From NCBI GenBank assembly GCA_947630025.1, contig CANRFZ010000012.1, positions 1 to 64,000 of the forward strand: a stretch of 64,000 bases of DNA, read 5' to 3'. The DNA comes from an uncultured Lachnospiraceae bacterium (GTDB taxonomy: Bacteria > Bacillota > Clostridia > Lachnospirales > Lachnospiraceae). A program made the translations under genes and the position numbers. Below are positions 19,163 through 29,286 of the stretch, in pieces (within the stretch, counting starts at the first letter, position 1; each line of letters starts with the position of its first letter). The notes under the pieces were generated by a model that was not told where the DNA came from, did no database searches, and was given only the letters and a program-made list of their open reading frames with translations.

Positions 19163-19423
19163 ATGAACGCGGAATCCAGAATCGCCGTGATCGGCATTAT
19201 TGTGGAGAAGGAGAGCGCGGTGGAGGGGCTCAACAGTCTGCTGCACGCATACGGGCGCTATATTATCGGCAGGATGGGGATTCCCTATCCCAAGCGGAAC
19301 GTCCACATCATCAGCGTGGCGGTGGACGCGCCGCAGGACGTGATCAACGCCCTGTCCGGCAAGATCGGAAGCCTCGACGGGGTGAGCGCCAGAACGATCT
19401 CGTCCGGGGTATCGGGATCTTGA
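19163..19423 (+). CDS. TM1266-family iron-only hydrogenase system regulator-like protein
   Basis: SRIAVIGIIVEKESAVEGLNSLLHAYGRYIIGRMGIPYPKRNVHIISVAVDAPQDVINALSGKIGSLDGVSART. Confidence 0.82.
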   Translation: MNAESRIAVIGIIVEKESAVEGLNSLLHAYGRYIIGRMGIPYPKRNVHIISVAVDAPQDVINALSGKIGSLDGVSARTISSGVSGS

Positions 19424-19459
19424 CAGAACCGCCGCGAAGATGTATTCTGAGACAGAACG

Positions 19460-19498
19460 AGGGTGTTCTTTTCCTGCGGGATGAGAATGCCCTTTTTT
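19460..19498 (+). terminator. hairpin AGGGTGTTCT...AGAATGCCCT plus T6 upstream of glnA
   Basis: Stem with G-U pairs followed by TTTTTT, 66 bp before the glnA start. Confidence 0.65.
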
Positions 19499-19563
19499 CA
19501 AAAATCGGACGGCGGCGGAGGCCGCGCAGATTGTCCGGCGGTATGCCGGGAAAGGATGGGATC

Positions 19564-20898
19564 ATGAAAAACAATTATACCAAGCAGGACATCATCAGAA
19601 TGACGCAGGAGGAGGACGTGGAGTTCATCCGACTGCAGTTTACGGATATTTTCGGCAATATGAAGAATATGGCGGTGACGGCGAGCCAGTTGGAAAAGGC
19701 GCTGGACAACGCCTGTATGTTCGACGGTTCTTCGATAGAAGGATTCGCCAGAATAGAGGAATCCGATATGTGCCTGTGCCCGGATCTGAGCACTTTTAAG
19801 ATTTTTCCGTGGCGTCCCCAGCAGGGCAAGGTGGCGCGGCTGATCTGTGATGTGTGCAGGCCGGACGGCACGCCTTTCGAGGGAGATCCGCGGTATATTC
19901 TGAAGCGCGCGATCGGTGCGGCGCAGGAGTACGGCTATTCCTTCGAGGTCGGGCCGGAATGCGAGTTTTTCCTGTTTGATACGGACGAGAACGGCCTGCC
20001 GACGACCGTTACCCACGAGAAAGCGGGCTATTTTGATCTGGGCCCGGTGGACTTCGGCGAGAACGCGAGACGGGATATCGTGCTGACGCTGGAAGATATG
20101 GGATATGTGATCGAATCCTCTCATCATGAGATGGCGCCCGGCCAGCACGAGGTAGATTTCCGGCATGACGAAGCGCTGGTGACGGCGGACAATATCATGA
20201 CATTTAAGCTGGCGGTGAAGACGATCGCCAAGCGCCACGGGCTGCACGCCACGTTCATGCCCAAGCCCGCCTGCGGCGTCAACGGCTCCGGTATGCACAT
20301 CAATATGGCGCTGTTCCGGGACGGCAGGAATATTTTTGTAGATCAGAACGACCGGCTCGGCCTGAGCAGGGAGGCGTACTGTTTTATCGGCGGCATCATG
20401 AAGCATCTGAAAGGAATGACGGCTGTCACCAATCCCCTCGTCAATTCCTACAAGCGCTTGGTGCCGGGGTATGACGCGCCGGTCTACATCGCGTGGAGCG
20501 TGGCCAACCGTTCGCCCCTGATCCGGATACCGTCTTCCAAGACAAGCGGGGCCAGAATCGAACTGCGCAGCCCGGACCCGTCGGCCAATCCGTATCTGGC
20601 GCTGGCGGTCTGCCTGCGGGCGGGGCTGGACGGCGTTGTGAACGGGATCATGCCGCCGGAGACCGTGGACTGCAATATCTTTGAACTGACGGAGGAGCAG
20701 CGCAGGGAGCGGGCGATCGAGGCGCTTCCGGGCACGCTGATCGAGGCGGTGCAGGAGATGGAGAAGGACGCGCTGGTGCGGGATGTGCTGGGCGATCATG
20801 TTTACGGCAAGTATATCGAGGCCAAAAAAGCGGAGTGGCACCGCTACCGCTCGCAGGTGACGGCGTGGGAAATCGGCGAGTATCTGAATAATTATTAA
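19564..20898 (+). CDS. glnA: glutamine synthetase
   Basis: CMFDGSSIEGFARIEESDMCL...GPECEFFLF...HHEMAPGQHEVDF...NGSGMHINMAL; true start internal to ORF 19108. Confidence 0.95.
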   Translation: MKNNYTKQDIIRMTQEEDVEFIRLQFTDIFGNMKNMAVTASQLEKALDNACMFDGSSIEGFARIEESDMCLCPDLSTFKIFPWRPQQGKVARLICDVCRPDGTPFEGDPRYILKRAIGAAQEYGYSFEVGPECEFFLFDTDENGLPTTVTHEKAGYFDLGPVDFGENARRDIVLTLEDMGYVIESSHHEMAPGQHEVDFRHDEALVTADNIMTFKLAVKTIAKRHGLHATFMPKPACGVNGSGMHINMALFRDGRNIFVDQNDRLGLSREAYCFIGGIMKHLKGMTAVTNPLVNSYKRLVPGYDAPVYIAWSVANRSPLIRIPSSKTSGARIELRSPDPSANPYLALAVCLRAGLDGVVNGIMPPETVDCNIFELTEEQRRERAIEALPGTLIEAVQEMEKDALVRDVLGDHVYGKYIEAKKAEWHRYRSQVTAWEIGEYLNNY

Positions 20899-20963
20899 AG
20901 AACGGCGGCGGAGCCGTCCGGACAGTCTGAAAGCAGAATCGCGGACAGAGGGGAGGTGGACGT

Positions 20964-21512
20964 GTGGACAATATTGTTGTGGTTTTTTCCAAACCGGAAG
21001 ACGCCAAGGGCGTGAAAGGCCTTCTGGTCAAAAACGGTTTTTCCGTAGCGGCTGCCTGTACTTCCGGCGCGCAGGCGCTGGCTCAGATGGACGAGTGGAA
21101 TGACGGCATTGTCATTTGCGGATATAAACTGACAGACATGATGTATTCCGAACTGCACGGCTGCCTTCCCAAAGGCGTGGAAATGCTCCTGATGGCGCCC
21201 CAGCGGGTGATGCAGGAGTGCCTCGGCAACGATATCGTCTGCCTGTCCATGCCCCTGAAAGTGTACGATCTGCTCAACACCGTCTCGATGATGGCGCAGG
21301 CGGCGGCGCGCCGGCGCAGGAGGGCCAGACAGACGCCGCGGGTGCGCAGCGGACAGGAGATGGAGGCGATCCGAGAGGCCAAGGAGCTTCTGATGGCGCG
21401 TAACAATATGACGGAGGAGGAGGCGCACCGCTACATCCAGAAATGCAGCATGGACAGCGGCACCAACATGACGGAGACGGCGCAGATGGTGCTGGCGATG
21501 ATGAAAGGATAA
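20964..21512 (+). CDS. ANTAR-domain response regulator
   Basis: Receiver-like N-terminus then MEAIREAKELLMARNNMTEEEAHRYIQKCSMDSGTNMTETAQMVL; GTG start. Confidence 0.85.
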   Translation: MDNIVVVFSKPEDAKGVKGLLVKNGFSVAAACTSGAQALAQMDEWNDGIVICGYKLTDMMYSELHGCLPKGVEMLLMAPQRVMQECLGNDIVCLSMPLKVYDLLNTVSMMAQAAARRRRRARQTPRVRSGQEMEAIREAKELLMARNNMTEEEAHRYIQKCSMDSGTNMTETAQMVLAMMKG

Positions 21513-21669
21513 AACAAGAGCATTTTTTGCATAGTAAATTGCAATCAGTGTGTTTTATATGACCGCTTTCGGTGATATGATAGAACCGTAACAGGCACGG
21601 AAAGCGTTCCGCGGAGGGCTTTCCGGGTATATCGGACAGAGCGGGCGAACCGTTAGGCAGGAGGGCGCT

Positions 21670-22557
21670 ATGAAATTTACGAAAATGCAAGGGTGCGGCA
21701 ACGACTATATCTATATCGACGGAGCAAGGGAGCAGATCCCGGCGGCGCAGAAGCCTGCGCTGGTGCGGCGCATCAGTGACAGGCATTTCGGCGTGGGCGG
21801 CGACGGCGCGATCTTTATCAATCCGTCCGCGGAGGCGGATTTTGAGATGGAGATGTATAACGCTGACGGAAGCCGTGCGGAGATGTGCGGCAACGGCATC
21901 CGCTGCGTCGGCAAATACGTCTACGATTTTGGCCTGACGGACAAAAATGACATAAGTGTCATAAGTGCGGGCAAGGTGAAATATCTGCAGCTTTTTCTAA
22001 AGGACGGCAAGGTGGACACCGTTCGCGTGGACATGGGCGTGCCCATCCTGACGGCGGAGGACATTCCCGTGACGGCGGAGAAAGGCCGGGAAAAGGAGCG
22101 CGTCATCAACGAGCCGCTGACGATACAGAAGCAGCATCTGGCGGGAGAGTCGGTCATCGTCAAGCGGGAAGAATACAAAATGACGTGCGTGTCAATGGGA
22201 AACCCCCACGCGGTCATTTTTGTGGACGACGTGGACGGCCTCGATCTGGAGAAGATCGGCCCGGATTTTGAACATCACGAGAGATTCCCGAACCGCATCA
22301 ACACCGAGTTCGTAAAGGTCATCGACCGCAGTACCGTTAAGATGCGCGTGTGGGAGCGCGGCACGGGCGAGACGCTGGCCTGCGGCACGGGCTGCTGCGC
22401 GACGGTTGTGGCGTGTATTTTAAATGGTTTGACGGATCACACGGTTACTGTTAAACTGTTAGGTGGCGAGATCGAGATCACATGGGACGGCGTCGGCAGT
22501 CCGGTCTACATGACGGGGCCCGCGTCCACGGTGTTTACGGGAGAGTTCCCGATATAG
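21670..22557 (+). CDS. dapF: diaminopimelate epimerase
   Basis: MKFTKMQGCGNDYIYID...ADGSRAEMCGNGIRCVGKYVYD...ETLACGTGCCATVVA. Confidence 0.95.
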   Translation: MKFTKMQGCGNDYIYIDGAREQIPAAQKPALVRRISDRHFGVGGDGAIFINPSAEADFEMEMYNADGSRAEMCGNGIRCVGKYVYDFGLTDKNDISVISAGKVKYLQLFLKDGKVDTVRVDMGVPILTAEDIPVTAEKGREKERVINEPLTIQKQHLAGESVIVKREEYKMTCVSMGNPHAVIFVDDVDGLDLEKIGPDFEHHERFPNRINTEFVKVIDRSTVKMRVWERGTGETLACGTGCCATVVACILNGLTDHTVTVKLLGGEIEITWDGVGSPVYMTGPASTVFTGEFPI

Positions 22558-22578
22558 CCGTAAAAACAAACGGAAGGG

Positions 22579-23802
22579 ATGACACAGATGGTTAAAGTAA
22601 ACGACAACTATTTAAAATTGCCGGGCAGCTATCTTTTTTCCACCATCGGCAAAAAAGTAAACGCTTATGCGGCGGCGCACCCCGACAAAAAGATTATCCG
22701 GCTGGGGATCGGCGATGTGACGCAGCCCTTGTCCCCCGCCGTGATCGGCGCACTGCACAAGGCGGTGGACGAGATGGCGGACGCGGCCACGTTCCGCGGG
22801 TACGCCCCCGATCTGGGGTATGATTTTCTGCGGGAGGCGATCGCCGACAATGACTATAAGGCGAGGGGCTGCCGGATCGAGGCGGACGAGATTTTTGTCT
22901 CCGACGGCGCGAAATGCGATTCCGGCAACATTCAGGAGATTTTTGCACAGGACAATAAGATCGCGGTCTGCGACCCGGTCTATCCGGTCTATGTGGACAC
23001 CAATGTGATGGCGGGCAGAACCGGCGCTTACGACGCGGCCACGGGCAACTGGAGCGATGTGATCTATATGCCCTGCACGGCGGACAATGATTTTGCGCCG
23101 GAACTTCCCAAGCAGACGCCGGATCTGATCTATCTGTGCTTTCCGAACAACCCCACCGGTTCCACGATCACGAAAGCGCAGCTTCAGGAATGGGTGGACT
23201 ATGCCAACAAAAACGGCGCGGTCATTATCTACGACGCGGCTTATGAGGCTTACATCTCGGAGGACAATGTGCCGCACTCGATCTATGAGTGCGAGGGCGC
23301 CAGAACCTGCGCGATCGAGCTCCGCTCTTTTTCCAAAAACGCGGGCTTTACCGGCGTGCGTCTGGGCTTTACCGTCATCCCCAAGGAGCTGAAAGTCGGC
23401 GACGTGTCGCTGCACGCTTTGTGGGCGAGACGCCACGGCACGAAGTACAACGGCGCACCCTATATCGTCCAGCGCGCGGGCGAGGCGGTATACAGCGAGG
23501 CGGGCAGGCGTGAGACCAAGGAGCTGGTGGCCTACTATATGAAAAATGCCGCTTATATTCTGGACGGCCTGCGCTCGGCGGGCTATACCGTTTCCGGCGG
23601 TGTGAACGCGCCCTATATCTGGTTAAAGGCGCCCGACGGCATGACGAGCTGGGAATTTTTTGATTATCTGCTGGAAAAAGTGAACGTGGTCGGCACGCCC
23701 GGTTCGGGCTTCGGGCCCAGCGGCGAGACGTATTTCCGCCTGACGGCTTTCGGCAGCTATGAGAATACGGTGGAGGCCGTGGACCGGATCAAAAGGATGT
23801 AA
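22579..23802 (+). CDS. dapL: LL-diaminopimelate aminotransferase
   Basis: [21 protein letters not shown]...[11 protein letters not shown]...[13 protein letters not shown]...[19 protein letters not shown]. Confidence 0.95.
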   Translation: MTQMVKVNDNYLKLPGSYLFSTIGKKVNAYAAAHPDKKIIRLGIGDVTQPLSPAVIGALHKAVDEMADAATFRGYAPDLGYDFLREAIADNDYKARGCRIEADEIFVSDGAKCDSGNIQEIFAQDNKIAVCDPVYPVYVDTNVMAGRTGAYDAATGNWSDVIYMPCTADNDFAPELPKQTPDLIYLCFPNNPTGSTITKAQLQEWVDYANKNGAVIIYDAAYEAYISEDNVPHSIYECEGARTCAIELRSFSKNAGFTGVRLGFTVIPKELKVGDVSLHALWARRHGTKYNGAPYIVQRAGEAVYSEAGRRETKELVAYYMKNAAYILDGLRSAGYTVSGGVNAPYIWLKAPDGMTSWEFFDYLLEKVNVVGTPGSGFGPSGETYFRLTAFGSYENTVEAVDRIKRM

Positions 23803-23877
23803 AAGGCTGCTTTCCAAGCCGGCCTGCCGGAGAGGATCACCAAAGCAGTAAAAGAAAAACACGAGGAGGAGAAAAGT

Positions 23878-25004
23878 ATGTTTTGTACTAATTGTGGGGC
23901 AGAAATGCCCGACGGCGCAAAATTCTGTACGAGATGCGGCAGCAGCGTCGGGGGGGGGCAAGTGACTCCGTTCCTGAACCGATAGCAATTCCGGAAAAGA
24001 AAAAAACGACCAAAATCCTGATCGGGGTGACGGCGGGGATCGCCATACTGGTCGTCGCCGCCGTCCTGATCGTCCTTAATGCCAGCGCAAAAAGAGAGAA
24101 CGTTTATCATGCCCACATGGAGCAGGCGCAGCGCTATCTGGACGAGCTGGAATATGAGCAGGCGATCGCGGAATATGAAGCGGCGATCGAGATAGAGCCC
24201 AAGCGTGCGGAAGGCTATCAGGCTTTGGCGGAAGTATACGCTGAAATAGGAGACTATGAGGCGGCGATCGAAGTATTGGAGCAGGGCCTCGAACTGACGG
24301 ACGATCCGGAGCTGGACGACTACAGGGAAGAACTGCGGGAACTGGCGGCAGCAGAAGCGGCAGCGACAGAGGCAGCGGAAGCGGCAGAGATAGCCGAAGA
24401 AAACTCCACGGAACAGGACACGGCAGCGGATGAGCCAGAGGAGAAAGATGCCGATACTGCGGCGGCAGCGGCAGCGACAACCGATGAGAACTCCACGGAA
24501 CAGGACGCGGCGGCGGATGAGCCAGAGGAGGAAAGTGTCGATACTGCGGTGGAGGCAGGTACAGGAGAAGGCAGGACGGAACGTGTTGAGCTTGAGGATG
24601 GAATGTGTAGAATTGACGAATATGATGAGAATGGGCATCTGGTAAAACAAACTTTTTATGATGATGTGTCCGGAACTATGATATGCTATCAGATTAACGA
24701 GTATGATGAGAATGGGAATCAGATAAAATCTACTGTGTATGATGCCGCCGGAAGCATGGCATCCTATCTTATTAACGAGTATGAGGAGAATGGAAATCAG
24801 ATAAAATCTACTGTGTATGATGCCGCCGGAAATATCAGATCTTATTATATTCGCGAGTATGATGAGAATGGGAATATGGTAAAATTTACTGAGTATGATG
24901 CCGCCGGAAGTTATTCTATTGACGAGTTTGATGAGAATGGAAATCTGGTAAAAGATACTGTGTATGATGCCGATGGAAATATAACAGATTCTTATTCTTA
25001 TTAG
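23878..25004 (+). pseudogene. zinc-ribbon / TM / TPR / YDENGN-repeat protein interrupted at a G9 tract (possibly phase-variable OFF)
   Basis: MFCTNCGAEMPDGAKFCTRCGSSV-GGG then stop at 23983-23985; +1 frame continues ASDSVPEPIAIPEKKKTTKILIGVTAGIAILVVAAVL...TPR...YDENGN repeats to 25004. Confidence 0.8.
24615..25004 (+). repeat. five in-frame 69-81-bp repeats encoding (D/N/R)E(Y/F)(D/E)ENGN...Y repeats
   Basis: Repeat starts at 24615, 24696, 24774, 24852, 24921. Confidence 0.88.
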
Positions 25005-25025
25005 TTAGTGAATTGCATCAGGATT

Positions 25026-25060
25026 AAATTTACAGGCCCGAACCGGCCTGTAAATTTTTT
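25026..25060 (+). terminator. rho-independent terminator AAATTTACAGGCC...GGCCTGTAAATTTTTT
   Basis: 13-bp arms and T-tract. Confidence 0.85.
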
Positions 25061-25382
25061 GCGCTGGTTTTCTTAAAATACGTTGCATTTTCCGCATTTA
25101 TTTTTAGCTGGCGGAACTATGCCAGAGATATACGAAATAACATTTGTTTACAAGCTATGCTGCATATGCTACGATATAGCAAAGCATATTTTCTACAAAA
25201 GGATGCCCTCGGCATCCCGTCGGAACTTTCTGTAAAGTCTAAAGAACCAGTCGCGGAAAATCCCTGCTTTGATCCAGACAACAGACGAGAAGCAGGGGAA
25301 CGCGGGGCGGCGCACAGACGCCCGCAGGGTAGCGGCATGGCGGAAACGTTCCGGCGCGTCCTTCTGCAAAAAGGAGGACGAA

Positions 25383-26312
25383 ATGAGGAAGACGGAAGAC
25401 AGACGTACCAAGACGAAGAAACCAAAGAATGGCGCGGCTGCGCCGGGAAAAGGCGGAGCGAACCGGAACTACAAGGACACGTTGTTCCGGCTGCTATTTA
25501 AGGACAGGGAGAGCCTGTTGTGCCTCTACAACGCCTTGAACGGCACATCCTATACCGATGCGGACGGACTGGAGATCACCACGCTGGAGAATGCGGTATA
25601 CATGACTTATAAGAATGACGTGTCCTTCGTGTTCAACTATGAGCTGATGTTGTATGAGCATCAGTCCACGGTGAACCCGAATATGCCGCTGCGAAACCTG
25701 ATGTATGTATCGGACGTGCTGGGCCGGTGGCTGGAGGGGCGCAACCTGTATGGGAGCAGGCCGGTGAAGATACCGGCGCCGCGGTTTGTGGTGTTTTATA
25801 ACGGCAGGGAAGATCTGCCGGACAGGAGCGTCCTGAGACTTTCGGACTCGTATGAAAGAGCGCAGGAACATCCCGAGCTGGAGCTGGTTGTGACGGTGTA
25901 TAATATCAACTGGGGGCATAACCGGGAGATTATGGACACGTGCGAACAACTGGCGGGATATGCAAGGTTCGTGGCAAAGGTGCGGGAGTATGGGGAGGAG
26001 ATGCCCCGGAAGGAAGCGGTCGGGAAGGCGGTAGAATACTGCATCGGCAACGGAATACTGGAGGATTTCATGAAGAAGCACAGGGCGGAGGCGATAGAGA
26101 TGTGGTATGATTTCGATGCGGAGAGATACCTGGCAGATGAGAAGAAGTGGTCTTATGAGCAGGGCGTCAAGCAGAAAACGTGCACCGTCATCAGAAATAT
26201 GCTTGCCCAAGGTATGTCGGATGAAGATATCCTTTCCTTGGTGGAGTGCACGCCTGACTTGATACGCCGGATACGGACGGAAACGGATGAAAATGCCGTG
26301 ACGGTGAAGTAG
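25383..26312 (+). CDS. Rpn-like / PD-(D/E)XK nuclease family putative transposase
   Basis: NYKDTLFRLLFKDRESLLCLYNALNGT...YELMLYEHQSTVNPNMPLRNLMYV...FVVFYNGREDLPD. Confidence 0.8.
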   Translation: MRKTEDRRTKTKKPKNGAAAPGKGGANRNYKDTLFRLLFKDRESLLCLYNALNGTSYTDADGLEITTLENAVYMTYKNDVSFVFNYELMLYEHQSTVNPNMPLRNLMYVSDVLGRWLEGRNLYGSRPVKIPAPRFVVFYNGREDLPDRSVLRLSDSYERAQEHPELELVVTVYNINWGHNREIMDTCEQLAGYARFVAKVREYGEEMPRKEAVGKAVEYCIGNGILEDFMKKHRAEAIEMWYDFDAERYLADEKKWSYEQGVKQKTCTVIRNMLAQGMSDEDILSLVECTPDLIRRIRTETDENAVTVK

Positions 26313-26439
26313 TCGTAAAGGCCGGGTTTTGACGGCGGATTGTTTTTTTTTCAATACAATGCTTGCGTTTTGCGGGCCGGTATGTTATATATAATATCGG
26401 ATTGTATACATGAATTTTTGTATGTATGTAAATGCCATG

Positions 26440-26717
26440 AAGGAGACTCATCCTACGGAAAACGACAGGAATGCGGTGTCACCGACTGAGAGCGCCGCTC
26501 GCGGGAAATAGGAACGGGAACACTCCGGAGCAGATTATCCGAACCGCGCAGACAGAGGCTTGTGCGCTAGGATAATACGTCGCGCGCGTTAAGCGCTTAG
26601 AGAGGGCAGGGCGAAGCAAGCATCTTGTTGGAGATGCCGGCCTGTCAATGCGGGTGGTACCGCGGGTGAGTTAGATGATCCGTCCCGGAATGCAGTAAAT
26701 GCGTTCCGGGACTTTTT
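26440..26717 (+). promoter_or_regulatory. T-box leader (riboswitch) with terminator GTCCCGGAATGC...GCGTTCCGGGAC-TTTTTT
   Basis: Conserved AATGCGGGTGGTACCGCGG (26647-26665) and terminator 26683-26718 upstream of aspS. Confidence 0.9.
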
Positions 26718-26720
26718 TGC

Positions 26721-27073
26721 GCGTATCAGCAGAGCCGAAACGCATGACGAATAAGCGGCGGGCGGAGCCCGGCAGCGCATTTGTTATGCGTCTCGGCGAG
26801 CAACGCGAACGAGCGATGCAGGGCATCGCGAGTCTGCTGATACGCGCAAGTGGGGAAGCAGAGCGGGAATGCCAGACGGAGAAGCGGCGGGCAAAGCCCG
26901 GCAGCGCATTTGTTATGCGTCTCGGCGAGCAACGCGAACGAGCGATGCAGGGCATCGCGAGTCTGCTGATACGCGCAAGCGGGTAAGCAGAGCAGGAATG
27001 CCAGACGAATAAGCGGCGGGCAAAGCCCGGCGGCGCATTCATCATAAAATATGTCTCTGCTGATACGCGCAAG
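26721..27073 (+). repeat. 129-bp tandem repeat, two full copies plus a truncated third, with internal dyads
   Basis: aagcggcggg at 26753, 26882, 27011; each unit ends ctgctgatacgcgcaag; outer arms GCGTATCAGCAGA (26721-26733) / TCTGCTGATACGC (26833-26845). Confidence 0.9.
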
Positions 27074-27097
27074 CAGAGCAAAACAGGAGGAAATCAT

Positions 27098-28849
27098 ATG
27101 ACTGCAAAAAACATTTACAGAGACGTCACACTGCAGGAAATCGGCGAAAAGGATATCGGCAGAGAGATCCGCGTGGCGGGCTGGGTGGAGAATATCAGAG
27201 ATCACGGAGGCGTTTCGTTTGTGGATCTGCGCGATATGTACGGCGTCCTGCAGATCGTCATGCGCGACACATCGCTGCTGGACGGTTTATCCCGTGAGAT
27301 GAGCATCTCCGTGGAGGGGCTGGTAGAGCACCGGGACGAGGAGACCTACAACCCCCGAATCCCCACGGGCACCATCGAGCTGGAGGCGCATCAGGTAGAT
27401 GTCCTTGGCCGTGTATACAGGCCGCTGCCGTTTGAAATTATGACTTCTAAGGAGACGCGGGAGGATGTGCGGCTGAAATACCGCTATCTGGATCTGCGCA
27501 ACCAGAAAGTAAAGGACAACATCATTTTCCGCGCGCAGGTGATCGCCTTCCTGCGGCAGAAGATGACGGAGATGGGGTTCTTGGAGATCCAGACGCCGAT
27601 CCTGTGCGCATCTTCCCCGGAAGGCGCCAGAGATTACATTGTGCCGTCCCGCAAATACAAGGGCAAGTTTTATGCGCTGCCGCAGGCGCCGCAGCAGTAC
27701 AAACAACTCTTGATGGTGTCCGGTTTTGACAAGTATTTTCAGATCGCGCCCTGCTTCCGCGACGAGGACGCCAGAGCCGACCGCTCGCCTGGCGAGTTCT
27801 ATCAGCTGGACTTCGAGATGAGCTTCGCCACGCAGGAGGATGTGTTCCGGGTGGGTGAGGAGGTATTGTCCGCCACTTTTGAAAAATTTGCGCCGGAGGG
27901 CTTCGAGGTGACGAAAGCGCCCTATCCGGTGATCAGCTATAAGCAGGCGATGCTGGAGTTCGGCTCCGACAAGCCGGATCTGCGCAATCCGCTGCGCATC
28001 ATCGACCTGACGGAATTTTTCCAGCAGTGCACGTTTAAGCCGTTCCACGGCAGGACGGTGCGAGCCATCCGGGTGCACGCCGAGATGTCCAAAGGGTTTC
28101 ACGAGAAGCTGCTGAAATTTGCTACCGATATGGGAATGGGCGGTCTGGGCTATCTGGAGGTGGAACCGGATTTAAGCTACAGAGGCCCCATTGATAAGTT
28201 TATCCCGGAGGAAAAGAAGAAGGAGCTGGCAGAGCTGGCAGGCTTGGGCGCAGGCGACACGATCTTTTTTATCGCGGATAAGGAGGAGCGCGCGGCGTAC
28301 TACGCGGGACAGATCCGCAGCGAACTGGGCGAGAGGCTTGGGCTCACCGAAAAGAACGCCTACCGTTTCTGCTATGTCAATGATTTTCCGATGTATGAGC
28401 TGGACCCCGACACGAAACAGATCAGCTTCACCCACAATCCTTTTTCCATGCCGCAGGGCGGGCTGGAGGCGCTCAGGACGCAGAATCCGCTGGAAGTGCT
28501 GGCGTACCAGTACGATATTGTGTGCAACGGCGTGGAGCTGTCCTCCGGCGCGGTGAGAAACCACGACATGGATATTATGGTGGAAGCCTTCCGGATCGCG
28601 GGCTACGACGAGGAGACGCTGCAAAAGAAATTCGGCGCCCTCTATAGCGCGTTTCAGTTCGGCGCACCGCCCCATGCGGGGATGGCGCCCGGCGTGGATC
28701 GCATGATTATGCTGCTGAAAAACGAAGAAAATATCAGAGAGGTCATCGCTTTCCCGATGAGCGGCTCGGCGCAGGATCTGATGTGCGGCGCGCCCGGCGA
28801 TGTGACGGAGCAGCAGCTTCGGGAAGTGCATATTAAGATCAGGGCGTAG
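27098..28849 (+). CDS. aspS: aspartyl-tRNA synthetase, bacterial type
   Basis: [29 protein letters not shown]...[25 protein letters not shown]...[21 protein letters not shown]. Confidence 0.95.
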   Translation: MTAKNIYRDVTLQEIGEKDIGREIRVAGWVENIRDHGGVSFVDLRDMYGVLQIVMRDTSLLDGLSREMSISVEGLVEHRDEETYNPRIPTGTIELEAHQVDVLGRVYRPLPFEIMTSKETREDVRLKYRYLDLRNQKVKDNIIFRAQVIAFLRQKMTEMGFLEIQTPILCASSPEGARDYIVPSRKYKGKFYALPQAPQQYKQLLMVSGFDKYFQIAPCFRDEDARADRSPGEFYQLDFEMSFATQEDVFRVGEEVLSATFEKFAPEGFEVTKAPYPVISYKQAMLEFGSDKPDLRNPLRIIDLTEFFQQCTFKPFHGRTVRAIRVHAEMSKGFHEKLLKFATDMGMGGLGYLEVEPDLSYRGPIDKFIPEEKKKELAELAGLGAGDTIFFIADKEERAAYYAGQIRSELGERLGLTEKNAYRFCYVNDFPMYELDPDTKQISFTHNPFSMPQGGLEALRTQNPLEVLAYQYDIVCNGVELSSGAVRNHDMDIMVEAFRIAGYDEETLQKKFGALYSAFQFGAPPHAGMAPGVDRMIMLLKNEENIREVIAFPMSGSAQDLMCGAPGDVTEQQLREVHIKIRA

Positions 28850-28877
28850 GCGGCAGCCGTGCCGGAACGGAGGAAAT

Positions 28878-29171
28878 ATGGCGAATATCATAAGCGACGA
28901 GACGATTGCATACGTCGGCATTCTGGCGAAGCTGGAACTGTCCGGCGAGGAAAAAGAGCAGGCCAAGAGGGATATGGGCAGAATGCTCGACTATATCGAT
29001 AAGCTGGGCGAGCTGGACACATCCGGCGTGGAGCCGATGTCTCATGTTTTTCCGGTGCAGAACGTGTTCCGGGAGGATGTGGTGACCAACGGCGACACCC
29101 GAGAGGAACTGCTGCGGAACGCGCCGGAGCAGAAGGACGGTATGTTCATGGTGCCGAGGACGTTTGAGTAG
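28878..29171 (+). CDS. gatC: Asp/Glu-tRNA amidotransferase subunit C
   Basis: [53 protein letters not shown]. Confidence 0.92.
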   Translation: MANIISDETIAYVGILAKLELSGEEKEQAKRDMGRMLDYIDKLGELDTSGVEPMSHVFPVQNVFREDVVTNGDTREELLRNAPEQKDGMFMVPRTFE

Positions 29172-29286
29172 GAGACGGATTTTCCGGCGCTCATATGTTC
29201 AAGCAGGCTGCGGCTGCGCGCTGACTGCCGCGGGCCTGCGATTTTCGACAGGATGATGTAAAAGCAGCGCAGAAACGAGGAAAGAT

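Noticed and set aside
19498-20841. 447-aa ORF on the minus strand
   Set aside because: Shadow of glnA
26721-27073. Possible CRISPR array
   Set aside because: Units are contiguous 129-bp repeats with no short repeat/unique spacer pattern and no cas genes in the window
26671-27205. Minus-strand and plus-strand ORFs with internal protein repeats (ISRLAMPCIARSRCSPRRITNALPG...)
   Set aside because: Translation of the 129-bp structured DNA repeat in a leader region; no start/RBS support
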